DNA from: Lota lota
Taxonomy: Eukaryota; Chordata; Actinopteri; Gadiformes; Lotidae
Assembly: GCA_026745465.1 (NCBI GenBank)
Contig: JACYXH010000278.1
Coordinates: 1,059,478 to 1,123,477, forward strand
Length of the DNA stretch: 64,000 nt
Direction of reading: 5' to 3'
Position numbers and translations under genes: made by a program
Part shown: in pieces, positions 24,874 to 36,110 of the stretch
How positions within the stretch are numbered: position 1 is the stretch's first letter
Layout: every line of letters starts with the position of its first letter
Notes under the pieces: generated by a model
What the model was told of the DNA's origin: nothing
Database searches by the model: none
What the model saw: the letters and a program-made list of their open reading frames with translations, nothing else

Positions 24874-25389
24874 AGGTGCTTTAGCTAAGATTTAAGAGCT
24901 ATTATTTGAATGTACTTAGTTAGAAATGGCCTAGCCATCAGCTATGAGCTAATTTCTGACCAATCAGGGCCACTCTACCCTGATTGGTTCGGGGAATCTA
25001 TCTTGCATGTCAATAAACAGCATACAACAACTTTAATGACTACACAGGTGTTCCTCCTTACAATGACACACTAAGCACCTATGCGAACAGTAGCGTACTG
25101 TTTTAAGGCCAAGTTCCCACATGCCCCTTGTGTTTGCTCAGCGGTTCGGAATATTACACATAGATAGTCGAGGAACCTAAGTGTGTTGTAGACCCTAGAA
25201 CCCATCCACCATTAAGGAATGCTAAAGTCACTAAAAGTAAATCCTGTGCGAGAAAATAGGCACCATGTTAAATATTTGAAAAAGTATATTATGCTATATA
25301 AAAAACTAGAAAAAGCAGCTAGCTGAAAATATAGTTTTTATTACCTGGTATATTGGAAATGTACAGTAGAGTTACATGAAGTAGTATAG
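24874..25389. other. Intergenic, no feature recognised
   Basis: AT-rich unique-looking sequence. A short inverted CCAATCAGGGCCACTCTACC / CCTGATTGGTT pair near 24960-24990 may mark an old repeat. Nothing else is supported. Confidence 0.4.
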
Positions 25390-25650
25390 TTTATGGTTGT
25401 TTATAGGGTGTTCTTATTGGTTGCTATGCTATTCTAGGAGGTTGGTAGGATGTTCAGGTTGGTTTCTATGATGTTCTATGGTGTTTAGGGTGGTTGCTAG
25501 GGTATTCTTGGTGGTTGCTAGCAGTTTAAAGGTGATTGCTAGGCTGTTCTAGATGGTAAGCGTGGTGTTCTAGCTAGTTGCTAGGGTGTTCTGGGTGGCT
25601 GCTATGGTGTTTGAGGTGGTTGCTATGGTATAGGGACTTCTACTGGCTAC
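25390..25650 (+). repeat. Degenerate minisatellite, GGTTGCTAGGGTGTTCT type
   Basis: About a dozen diverged units of 20-23 bp follow the pattern GGTTGCTAtGgTgTTCTaG. An isolated unit reappears near 26104-26140. The short frames through it are not genes. Confidence 0.85.
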
Positions 25651-26594
25651 TAACCTTTGGCTTTAGGTGTATCACTAAATTGTCATCAAGACCTTTCTCG
25701 GACCATCTCATATGCAAATTGTATAAATACACATGCAAGCACACAATTATTACTGCAAGAAGGCCAAGGCCAATGGAACAGTTGAAAGAAAAAGTTAGCA
25801 ACACTGCTTATCTGTTGCTTGTGTTTATTTAGCAAACACAAAATAACACAAAACATCAATGGAAAACATTACAATGGAAAAAGCAAGATGGAATGTACAA
25901 ATCAACACTATTTTGGAAATAATAACAAGCCATAATAATTTATTTGCTGAATGATATTTATAATATATTTATTTTATTATCTATTGTAAATGTATGTAAA
26001 TCTATTTCAAGAATATAATCTCACATACTACCTGCAGTACCCTCGTGTATCACCATTGTTCGTACCATAGCACCAGTACCATAGATTGAAAAATACTGTC
26101 CAAGGTGATTGCTAGGGTGTTCTGAGTGGTAGGTGTTTCTGTTGTGTAATGGGTTGCTATCATTTAAAGTCGCATCATTTAAAAAGTATAAATAGCACAT
26201 TTTGGAGCATTGTTTTGAAGTTTGGATAATAAGGTGGCAAGTAAAGTTTGAATTATTGTTGTAGTATAAAGTATGAAGAAGGAGTTGAGTATGGAAGCAT
26301 ATTATAGGTCTTGAGAAACAATTGTGTTACTTTTTAAACAGCAATTTAGTTCTAAAATGATTTCAGAATTCAATGTGTATGTTTGTAGAAAACATTTAAA
26401 GTTATCTCTTTAAAAAAGTATAAATACCATTGCTTAATTTAGTTGAGCAATCACTGTGAGGAGCTCAGCATTTTGATGTATAATATGGTGATGAGTAGAG
26501 TAGAGAGTAGTGACAGTTAGATTGTGATAGTTCATATTTTGTACACTAAATTCTAGAACACAGAGAGAAATCCCATGTGTGTTTGAGGGAGTTT
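25651..26594. other. Intergenic, AT-rich
   Basis: No gene, RNA or clear mobile element is recognised, apart from a lone minisatellite unit near 26104. Confidence 0.4.
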
Positions 26595-29500
26595 AAAGAG
26601 CCAGTGAACCCACTGTTTTGGGCTGAGAGTTTTAGGAAAGAGGGCGGCGTGTTATTTATGATGCTTTTTTAGTACCGTCATTGTGTGATGTATGAGCGTT
26701 ATAATAAGTGATGTTGTATATGAAATGTGCCACACACCGTAGCGTTATACTATAGGTGACCGGGAAGCCTAACCATCACTCGGACGCGGACAATAAATAC
26801 ATCGCTGCTCAGAGGGAGCTTTACTTCAAACTGTTATGGGGAACGACCGGTAAACCCAAATGTGGAACACAGCAGGCGGAGATGGTGTGGTTGACTATGA
26901 AATTTAATATAACAATACAGTAGGGCAAAGCAAGGCGTAGTCAGACAGGCAATGGTTCGAGGTCAGGCGGAAGGTCAGGCAGACAGACAGACGGGAGCAG
27001 GCGGGGAGTCTTTGCAGGCGTGGAATCGACAACGGGAAGGCAGTCCGGAGGTAGGTAACAGGAGACGGGTAGGTAATCGGGAAAACTGGGTAGAGGACAA
27101 AGGCAAGTTAAGGGTAAGCAAGGTACGGGTAAAGATAAGGTAACTCTATAGACTTAGTGCGGGAACGTGGTACTAACTCAGGGTTTGAACACAACGATCT
27201 GGCGCCGGCTGCTTGGGGAGCGAGGGTTAAGTAGAGTGCGCTGATTAGCTGATGGTAGACAGGAGTGAAGACCGGAGTGCACGTGGGTGATTGACGAGGG
27301 AAAGTAAACAGAGCGGTGGGGGGGCAAGGTGAGAGTGTGAGTCTTACTAAAAACCTCCGCGAGATCATGGTAACAATCTGGAAACGCGGACAGGTCAGGA
27401 AGTGATGGTTTCGTGGATTCAACGATGTGGGGAGGCGAGGCGGAGAGAAGGCAGTGGGAAAGGCAGTGAGGGCTTCAGGACGTAATACGGGCCGATTGCC
27501 AATCGATGTTAGGATTGTGCTCTCGCAACCAAGGGAAACCCAACACTATTGGGGAAGCGGGACAGTCCATAATATGAAGTGGAAGTGTCTCGCGGTGATT
27601 GCCCGAGATTAACAAAGAAACCGGTACTGTCTGGTGCTTAATACGGCCGAGGGACTTTCCATTGAGAGCCTGAGTCTCAATAGGGGAGCTAAGCGGGGTC
27701 GTATCTATTTTGAGTTGTTTAACCAACTCACTATCAATAAACGACTCGTCGGCCCCTGAATCTAAAAGAACCGAGAGTGGAATCGCCTGGCCTCGCCACG
27801 AGAGAACGGCATCTAACTGAGGTCGGAAAACAGAGGGAATAAGAGTACGACTCGCCAGAACCCCTCGAATTACTGACGAGACGGCTCTTTTCCCGGACGC
27901 GTGGGACAGGTACTAATGAAATTGCCAGGAAGACCACTGTAGAGACAGACTCTAGTAGCTCGCCGGTGTTGGCGCTCGGACGGGGACAGATGAGCTCGGC
28001 CTACTTGCACGGGTTCGGAGTCGTACAACTGCTGTTCCCCCTTAGACTCCTGGGACGTAATTCGGTCCCCCAACTCCGCTCCATACCTGGAAGACTGACG
28101 ACCCGGAGAACGGTTGGAAAACCTCTCACGTTTATCCCTCCTTCTCTCTCGGCACCTGTTATCGACCCGGATGGATAAAGCCACCAATTCGTCTAAGTCC
28201 TTAGGTTCAGGATACGAGTTTAATTCATCCTTTAATTGTTCAGACAATCTCTGATGAAAAATGGCCTGAAGAGAGTCTTCGTTCCACCCACTCTCTCCTG
28301 CCAATGTTCTAAACTCGATCACGAACTCTGCTACGCTTCGTGACCCCTGACGCAGCGAGCACAACCGCTTCGACGCGTCCTTTCCTCGGACGGGATGATC
28401 AAACAACTTTCTCATCATGGCAGAGAACTCACGGTACGACGATAGACACGGGTCCGTTCGTTCCCACAAGGCAGACGCCCACTCCAAAGGCTTTCCCCGC
28501 AGCAGTCCCATAACGAAGGCAACCTTCGCCTTATCAGAATCATATGAGAGGGGTCGTAAGTCAAAGACCAACTCACATTGCATGAGGAAAGCTCTACATC
28601 CTCCCAAATCCCCCTCATACTTGTCCGGCGTCGGGATCTTGGGCTCTCGGACCGACGCAGCCCCTGGAACAACAGGCGGGGGTGGAGTCACAGGTGGTGT
28701 AGATAGAGCACTGAGCTGGGTCTGGACAGAGGCAAGGCCAACCTCTAGACTACGAATTGCGCCGATGATTTCCTTTAGTGTCTCACGGTGCTGTCCCAAC
28801 AAAACTCCTTGCTGAGAAGAGGCAGAGCGGACAGCGTCCAGTTCCGCTGGGTCCATCTTGGCCAGATCGTACTGTTATGGGGAACGACCGGTAAACCCAA
28901 ATGCGGAACACAGCAGGCGGAGATGGTGTGGTTGACTATGAAATTTAATATAACAATACAGTAGGGCAAAGCAAGGCGTAGTCAGACAGGCAATGGTTCA
29001 AGGTCAGGCGGAAGGTCAGGCAGGCAGAGGAACGTAGGCAGGCGGGTAGTCGGACAGGCAGTTGGCAGGCAAGAGGTCAGGCAGACAGACAGACAGACGG
29101 GAGCAGGCGGGGAGTCTTTGCAGGCGTGGAATCGACAACGGGAAGGCAGTCCGGAGGTAGGAGACGGGTAGGTAATCGGGAAAACTGGGTAGATGACAAA
29201 GGCAAGTTAAGGGTAAGCAAGGTACGGGTAAAGATAAGGTAACTCTACAGACTTAGTGCGGGAACGTGGTACTAACTCAGGGTTTGAACACAACGATCTG
29301 GCGCGGGCTGCTTGGGGAGCGAGGGTTAAGTAGAGTGCGCTGATTAGCTGATGGTAGACAGGAGTGAAGACCGGAGTGCACGTGGGTGATTGACGAGGGA
29401 AAGTAAACAGAGGCACATGGTGAAGTGGCAGCTGGCGCCACTAGATGGTGGCAGAGGGTGATGTGACACAAACTACATCGGAAAAGGTAGTCTGACGTCA

Positions 29501-29726
29501 CGAAAAGAATGCCACCTGCGTTCGCAGCACAGTGGAACGTTCACATAGTGTTTTGGGGAGAATGGCAAAGACATATGATTTTACCCCTTTTTTCCTCTAA
29601 ATTAGGGATTTATTTCAGTGACAGTGATAAAATGGCAGATTACTATATAGATTACCATGTTGACGATCATATCAGACAAATAACCACGTTTAAAAAAAAT
29701 TGTGGTTTTGGGTTCACTGGCTCTTT
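26595..29726. mobile_element. Terminal-inverted-repeat element split by a Ty3/gypsy insertion
   Basis: The left end AAAGAGCCAGTGAACCCA at 26595 is the inverse of the right end GGGTTCACTGGCTCTTT finishing at 29726. The element's own sequence is 26595-26831 plus 29474-29726, about 490 bp. A Ty3/gypsy element with a CAAAC duplication sits between. The right part matches 31530-31784 (shared GTGTTTTGGGGAGAATGGCA). It is non-coding, and its superfamily is unclear. Confidence 0.75.
26832..29468 (-). mobile_element. Ty3/gypsy LTR retrotransposon fossil, internally reduced
   Basis: The target duplication CAAAC occurs at 26827-26831 and 29469-29473. The right (5') LTR is 28873-29468 (596 bp, TG...CA); the left (3') LTR starts at 26832 and is shorter. 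Between them, on the minus strand, lie a gag region (about 28856-27870, starting MDPAELDAVR) and a retropepsin-like stretch (about 27726-27475). Most of pol is absent. The element is broken. The LTRs differ by few substitutions and mainly by the length of an internal repeat array, so it is comparatively young. Confidence 0.9.
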
Positions 29727-30499
29727 AAGAGTTTAAAAGTTTAAATACTTAAGAAGTATAAATAGTATTGAGACATTCCTTTAAGGTTTTGATTAAAGTT
29801 TGAATTATTGTTCTATACTAATTCTGCACACCTACTTATGTTAAACCATATGCAAATATATTTTCATACATTGAAATATACATATTTTTCTCATTTGTCA
29901 CTCTATGTGTACGAGATTTGATTTTGTCAAGGAATTTAAACGATCTCTTATTCAGATTGCATTTACTCAAATAATTGTTTTGATTTTTGGGTGAATATTT
30001 ACTTTGAGTACAACATATCTATAGTAGAAGGCTATGTTATGAATTTGTTTGCATGTCATACAAGTTGGAATCGGTAAGTAGTAGTAACTGCCAGAACACA
30101 GTTATGATTACTTTTTGAATGACAAATGTCATTCAGAGACTGTATTTTCTCAATGACTCATGTATATTTCAGAGCAAAGGGAAGAAGTTGGCCTCTTTGC
30201 TGACCACTTCAATGTATTGACGGTGCATGCATTATGATGCCAGCCTCCGTGTGCTGACCAGATGAGCATATAGAGATCAATTGTTCCCAGGAGGTCTTTG
30301 GAGAATCCAAGATGTGCCAGCTTTCACACATGACTTCCAGATATGACAAATAACCTATGCTTGCTCCCAGATGATCACCAACATCAAAACCATAAATCAA
30401 TATCCACATTACAACCCACTATATTTACTCAGCAGCTGGTAAGAACAGCCTTGGAGGGAAACCTGGCAGTTGAGCACATGGTCCACTCACATGATCCTT
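29727..30499. other. Intergenic, no gene recognised
   Basis: AT-rich sequence between two copies of the AAAGAGCCAGTG repeat. I see no coding or RNA signal. Confidence 0.4.
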
Positions 30500-30929
30500 A
30501 AAGAGCCAGTGAAGAAACATCTCCAGAGTGCAAGCTCGTTTACCTTGTATCTCTAAATAAACCGTGTTGAACATTTACCACTCTCTGAGTCATTGCTAGC
30601 CCGAAACAACGATACCAAAAAGGATTAATATTACGTTTCATCAATTGGCGAGTGAGCCAGGAGGACTGGGATTCGAACAACTCAACTCAGCGGGCCGTGT
30701 CTTCTCAGTTAACAGCCGCGGCATAGGTAAGCAGAGCCTTTTCAAAATCTGTTGTAGTGTTGACTGAGTTGTACATGGTACGCCAGTTTTGTTTCTAAGA
30801 TCCATTCTCCTAAAATAACCTGGCGTGTGGTATTATACGTGTTATCGTGTAACGGAGTGATAAAGTCAACGACAGTTGACGGCCTCGGGGGTTCGAGTGA
30901 TGACGTCCACTGGTTATTCCAGTTAGTCC

Positions 30930-31033
30930 ATTCAATAAACTAATAGACAGAGTTAACCATGTGCTAGGATTACTTGTTTATGTGAATTTATTCAATAAAC
31001 TAATAGACAGAGTTAACCATGTGCTAGGATTAC
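30930..31033 (+). repeat. Tandem duplication, 60 bp period, two copies
   Basis: A 44 bp stretch starting ATTCAATAAACTAATAGACA occurs at 30930-30973 and again at 30990-31033, with almost no difference. Confidence 0.9.
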
Positions 31034-31309
31034 ACATTTATTTGAATAAAGACTAGGCCTATGTGTTGACTGAATTTATGAATATGCAATAAAAAAGGCT
31101 GTAGCCTGAAGCAAGAAACGATCAAATGTGCAAAGCAACCTAGGAGTAAACTGGTAAAATTGGTACCATAATTTGGTAAAACAAAAGCGCTACAAATTGT
31201 GTTTGTATCCCCGGGGACTTAATTGTTTGTCTGTCTGATAGTTTATCTGTTGTTGTTGTTGTTGTTTCTTTTTTTATGTGTATTTTTGTGGCTTTTTATG
31301 TCTATTCTC

Positions 31310-31450
31310 TCTTTCCCGCTCTTTTTCCCCCCACCTTCCCCCTCTCACTTTCCCGCTCACACTCTCCCCTTCCCTATATACTCCCCCTTTTCACACCTCT
31401 CTCTTTCTTTCTTTCATTCTCTACTCTCTCATTCCCCCCCCCCCCCCGCC
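31310..31450 (+). repeat. Pyrimidine-rich low-complexity tract
   Basis: Almost only C and T, ending in a C run near 31435-31447. Reading frames through it (Pro/Ser/Phe/Leu runs) are not genes. Confidence 0.8.
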
Positions 31451-32316
31451 CTCACACCATGGCGTTACACAATAAGCTTCCGAAAAGCCCAACTTTCTCA
31501 CGGACACCGCAGTCAACCGTTTCCCAAACAGAGGTCCACGCAGACCGCGCCATCGGTGCCCCTTGGTCGTGACGTCAGACTACCTAATGTCACGAAAGCA
31601 GCAGAGTGCAACGTTCACGTAGTGTTTTGGGGAGAATGGCAAAAACACAGGATTTTACCCAATTTTTACGACTTATTTACATTAACAGTGATAAAATGGC
31701 ATAGATTACTATGTGGACGATCATATAAGACAAATGACCACGTTTAAAACAAAAAATAAGTGGTTTTGGGTTCACTGGTTCTTTCAATTAATAGTGGAAC
31801 ACTGACTCATGTTTTCATCACAGCAGAAAACATGACTCAATGGGAAATTAGAAATCAAATGAAAATCTCTGCCTTGATACCCCCGCTAAGCCACTATAAA
31901 CAAATAGTTTGTAATTATAAAGTGTGCTATGATAGACTGTATTCTTGAATATTCTCTGTATAAGAGCAGGTGGTGGTTAAGTTGTCCCTGAGGCTGGAGG
32001 TCGGTCCTCCGCCAAACGCCACCTAGCAAGAAGGTAATTTCCGTTTGTCTCCACATCATAATAATGCAAAGTGTCAGCTACAGCCATGGACACAGATACA
32101 CGACTTAATTCTTTGGGGGCATTTGCTGGCTCAATAATGATAATGATGCAGATGTTTATGTGGATCATTCCAAAGGTACCAGAGAATATATATCACATTT
32201 GTGACAACAGATATTCGCTATATATAAAAAATGCTATATAATATAATAAAATTACAGTGTGTGTGTGCATGAATGCGTGTTTGTGGGCCCACGAGGAACA
32301 TGAGGAGCACCTAGTA

Positions 32317-32739
32317 TGTTAAGGTATGGCTCGGGGAACCCAAATGCAGGACACCACAAGGCGGAGATAGACGAAGGGTTTAAAGGGGTTTATTGGTAGG
32401 TAAACAGGCAAGGGCTAAGCAGGTCGTGGTCGGGCAGGCGGAGGTTCGGCGGCAGGCAGGCAATAGGCAGACAGAGCAGAGACGACAGGTGGGAGGTCAG
32501 GCAGGCGGAGGTTCGGTAGCGGGAAAGCAGTCAGGCAGTCGAGGGTCGGGTAGCAGGGAAGGATCTGGGAAGCGCTGGGTACAAGGAGAAGGCAGGTTAG
32601 GAGCAGGTGAGGAACAGAAAACGGGACAGGGAATAAATAGGGTGTGGTGATTGCTGATAGATGACAGGTGTGTAGACCAGGAGGCACGTGGGGAAGTGGC
32701 AGCCGGCACCACTAGGTGGTGGCAGAGGAGGGCGTAACA
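32317..32739 (-). mobile_element. Solo LTR, Ty3/gypsy type
   Basis: The 423 bp begins TGTTAAGG and ends CGTAACA, flanked by TAGTA on both sides (32312-32316 and 32740-32744). It shares the body style (GCAGGCGGAGGTTCGG arrays, CACTAGGTGGTGGCAGAG near the end) with the other LTRs in this window. No internal region remains. Confidence 0.85.
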
Positions 32740-32744
32740 TAGTA

Positions 32745-33680
32745 GGTGTCCATGAGCACGATGCCCTACCCCTACTGGCTCCTGAGTCTAATAACTCACT
32801 GTGAGTCCCTTTGGATAACTCAATAGCTACATTAGTTATGTGTCATTGTACCATGGATTGGTTAACAATCTGGTTATTTGCTCTGGTATCAAGACGTTAT
32901 CCTGACTCTGCTGAAACGCTTTGGTATTATAGGGCCTGTTGATGAATACATGATGCACCTGTTGTGTGCAGTTTAAAGAAAGAGCAGATCAATTGTCTGT
33001 AAAACTATTATCAGTATACCTGGAAATGTATTTCATGTAGGCCTACTCATGTTATTTGATTGGCTGCTGATTCAAACTGTAATGCAATCCATTAAATGAA
33101 GAGTTGATTCGCTGCACTTTTATTGCATCATTTTTGTAATATTTTGTCAAGTCTAGTCTAAAGTCATTCTATTTGTGATTCAAGTCTGACTCGAGTCCAA
33201 GTCATGTGACTAAATTCCACACCTCTGCTCATTTCAATAAACATTATTTGAAATTTAGCTGCAAGCAGCAATAACCGGCGTCAAGCGCGCAGCCTGGCCT
33301 GAATTTGGAAAATTGGGAATTCAGTGAGACAACTGCTGGGGATCACTTGAAGTTATAGAGCCATAGTCAAAATTCAACCCTTCTGCCACCTTTCTTACAG
33401 CGTGAGGTGGTGCCCAGCATTAAGCCAAACCGCCCCTAATGCTGGAAGTAGTCAACCCTAGACAGTGATTTTGTTTCATGAAGCTAGCCCCCCAAGCTAG
33501 CTCAGTTTAAACCCCGCCATGTTTGAGAACCGTGCCTACACTGTTGGAGGTAGTAGACCTTTTTCTCAAGGATTGTGCTCAGACTGCTGGAAGTTGTAGA
33601 CCATTGCTTAGTAGTAGACCACTGCTTTGTAGTAGACCACCAGACCATATTAGGTAGGTATTAGGTATTAGGTATAAGGT
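32745..33680. other. Intergenic with an unclassified repeat relic
   Basis: No gene. The stretch from about 33258 (GCTGCAAGCAGCAATAACCG onward) looks like a dispersed fish repeat, but I cannot assign its family. Confidence 0.35.
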
Positions 33681-33759
33681 GTGTGTCTCTCTGTATGTGT
33701 GTGTGTGTGTCTGTCTGTCTCTGTCTGTAAGTCTCACTGTATGTCTGAGTGTGCGTGTA

Positions 33760-33794
<35 letters not shown>

Positions 33795-33970
33795 GTGTGT
33801 CTCTATCTGCGTGTCTCTCTGATGGTGCATGTGTGTGTGTGTGTGTGTGCGTGTGTGTGTGTGTGTGTCTGTCTCTGTGTGTGTCTGTGCCTTTGTGGTT
33901 GTCTCTCTATGTCTTTCTGTTTGTGTCTGTCTTTTTCTGTGTGTGTGTGTGTCTCTATCTGGTTCTTTGT
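33681..33970 (+). repeat. TG/GTCT low-complexity microsatellite
   Basis: Interspersed (TG)n and (GTCT)n runs. The apparent cysteine/valine/serine frames are artefacts. Confidence 0.92.
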
Positions 33971-34261
33971 ATTTCAAAATATATATACTTTTAGAATAGA
34001 ATTGGATGCATTGGTTTGACGTTCACCTATCCAAACTGAGGCCTCTCTACAATGCAGGCTGGGCCATAATGGGATACACACATAATTTCTCAGTGGTCCA
34101 TTTTGAAGGTGACTGTCGACACTGTATACTTTAGAAACATGGTTGGTGATTATTTAGATGTGTTTACTTCTGGTAAACCGCTTTATAAGGCATACATCTG
34201 CCACATATGGAAGACCGCTCCCTCTCAAAACATAGTGTGATTTGTACCTGGCAAAACATAT

Positions 34262-34475
34262 GTTCATCTAGTGTAGTGGTACAGCGTCTGCCTTACGGGC
34301 TTAGTGTTGCCGGTTCGAGTCCTGCCTTGACCGTGCATTTTGCACGGCGCAGACGCAGGGTCGCCGGTTCGAGTCCGACTGAAGATGGCATTTGTGCTGA
34401 CCACCTGGCACTGAGACCGCTCTAGCCAGGGGTGTGATGGTTTGAGAACAAACATGGACTAATCTCTGTTAGTTT
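34262..34475 (+). repeat. tRNA-like SINE with two box B motifs
   Basis: The head CTAGTGTAGTGGTACAGCGT resembles a Pol III box A region. GGTTCGAGTCC (box B) occurs at about 34312 and again at about 34364. The 3' body GTGCTGACCACCTGGCACTG to GAGAACAAACATGGA recurs at 37921. It does not fold as an intact tRNA. Confidence 0.6.
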
Positions 34476-36110
34476 TGGTGATTACAGCCCAGTGTAATTT
34501 CTTCTAAATGGGATGAAGAAGCCAGAAATCAGCAGGCAGATGGAATTCCTCCCTGATGGAGTCTATGTGGTGGTGAGGTGTCTAGATGGAATCCCTGGTG
34601 GAGTGTGGTCTCCACTGGACACATCTCCTGCTGCGAGAGACGGAAGGAGTCAAGGACTCGGAGGAGAAGGGGTGGAGTAGGACTGCAACCAGATCAAAGG
34701 GAGATGGTTAGGGACTGGATGAGTGTGTGCATTGTGAGTGATCAACAGAATAGGAATCTGAACAGGCAAGTAGAAGTGGGAGTGTTCTGCATGAGCTTGA
34801 CAATGTTGTCATGAAAGATTGAACTGATAAGGGTCGATGTAGTCTTCCTGGTCAAACCTTTGCTGTAGCTTCAGTTCTTTCAGCGTTATAGCTGCTATTT
34901 GATTGTCATCTTTGAATACATTAGACAAAGTTTTAACCTTTTCTTCTCTATTATCAGGTAAAATGAATCTACTTATTTTATGTTTATTGTTATTGTTATT
35001 AGGTATTCACAGTGTAGATGTGGATACCTATTGTTATTCTAGGGTTTGGGTATTCTTATTATATTGGATTGGTAACGCCTATATCTTCATGGTGGACTGC
35101 TCAAATTCGGGGAGGGAGTTAATAAACAAGCAGTGCTGAAGATCAAAGACGGAGGCATAGTTGTGTCTAGCAGTAATGACTACACCCGTGGTTCACTTGT
35201 AAAGGGCGGCCGCTGGGATAGGCGGTGCTTGGGCTGTGAATACCTTGTGACTGCTTGCAGTCCTAGTTAATATTGTTATTATTAAAATAACCATAATATA
35301 TATTATAATAATCCTTGTTATTAGTAGTTCTATTATTATTATAAATGACCTGTAAAAAACCAACATCGATGACTAGGCTACTATCAGTATTAAGAACAAA
35401 ACAATATAATACATAATTGCAGTTTTTGGTTTTGAAGCAGAAATATTGTGGGTACGAGTAGGTCTACACAATTTTCTTTGGTATTGATTTGAATTGGTCA
35501 CCAGCCAATACTGTGTTGGTATTATTATTTTGTAACAGTTTGTCTTTGCAAAATGTGACTGAGACAGACTAAAGTGAATGTGTTCATAACTTCTGCCCTC
35601 TTCTCTGAATCAATAAGGCTACTGACCACGTAACATATAATCAATCAATAGCCTATTTGTCATTGATAATATATTTGCGTTGATTATCCTTTTTCAGATA
35701 GTTAGTCAGATTGTTATTTTATATAGCTAGCTGAATGGCAATTTGTGAAACTATATTTTTTTTATAGTGTAGCCCTATTAGGTAAAATAAAAGAATCACC
35801 CTCCTTCTGGAGATTGCTTTATTTGTGTCTCGATTTAATTGGAGAAAACTATGGCTAAGCAATTCGTAATGTTTTTTATTATTTTACGCTGTGCCAATGC
35901 CTGGATTTAGGCTTGCAGACATCTAGGCTTCATGTAGTTGGTCAGAAAGCAGACGTGTCCAATTTATTGTGTTCAGTCATCCAAAATGGCAAAACTAAAG
36001 AAGGGATTATATTAAAAAAATGAAAAAACACTAAGAATATTTCATTGAAATCGACACATTTAATGTATTTAATGTCCACTTTTCACAGATTGAATCATCC
36101 CATTCTCAAT
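34476..36110. other. Intergenic, upstream of the sialyltransferase-like gene
   Basis: AT-rich. I see no coding exon that I can support. A short hydrophobic frame near 34960-35140 has no homology I recognise and no splice context. The promoter of the downstream gene may lie here. Confidence 0.4.

Larger units (their letters stand above)
30500..31784. mobile_element. Second copy of the AAAGAGCCAGTG terminal-repeat element, with inserted material
   Basis: The left end AAAGAGCCAGTGAA at 30500 and the right end TTCACTGGTTCTTT finishing at 31784 match the ends of the 26595 element. The last 250 bp align with 29478-29726. The middle (about 30520-31520) is unrelated and includes a tandem duplication and a pyrimidine-rich tract, so something probably inserted here. 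The ends might instead belong to two different insertions. Confidence 0.5.

Noticed and set aside
25390-25832. Tryptophan/leucine-rich frame near 25.6 kb
   Set aside because: It reads through the GGTTGCTAGGGTGTTCT minisatellite.
31223-31747. 174-codon frame rich in Pro, Ser, Phe and Leu
   Set aside because: It is produced by the pyrimidine-rich tract and the terminal-repeat element and has no protein features.
34262-34335. Possible tRNA gene
   Set aside because: Box A- and box B-like motifs are present, but no cloverleaf with an acceptor stem forms, and the segment continues into a repeat body that recurs at 37921. It is a SINE head.
34903-35139. Short hydrophobic frame (leucine-rich, signal-peptide-like) upstream of the sialyltransferase-like gene
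   Set aside because: No splice context, no recognisable domain, and AT-rich surroundings. The N-terminal anchor of the enzyme is found in exon 1 at 36111 instead.
36045-36110. Upstream in-frame extension of the sialyltransferase-like exon 1
   Set aside because: The frame stays open upstream, but the ATG at 36111 gives a short basic N-terminus before the membrane anchor, as in the family. Upstream ATGs would add an unusual leader.
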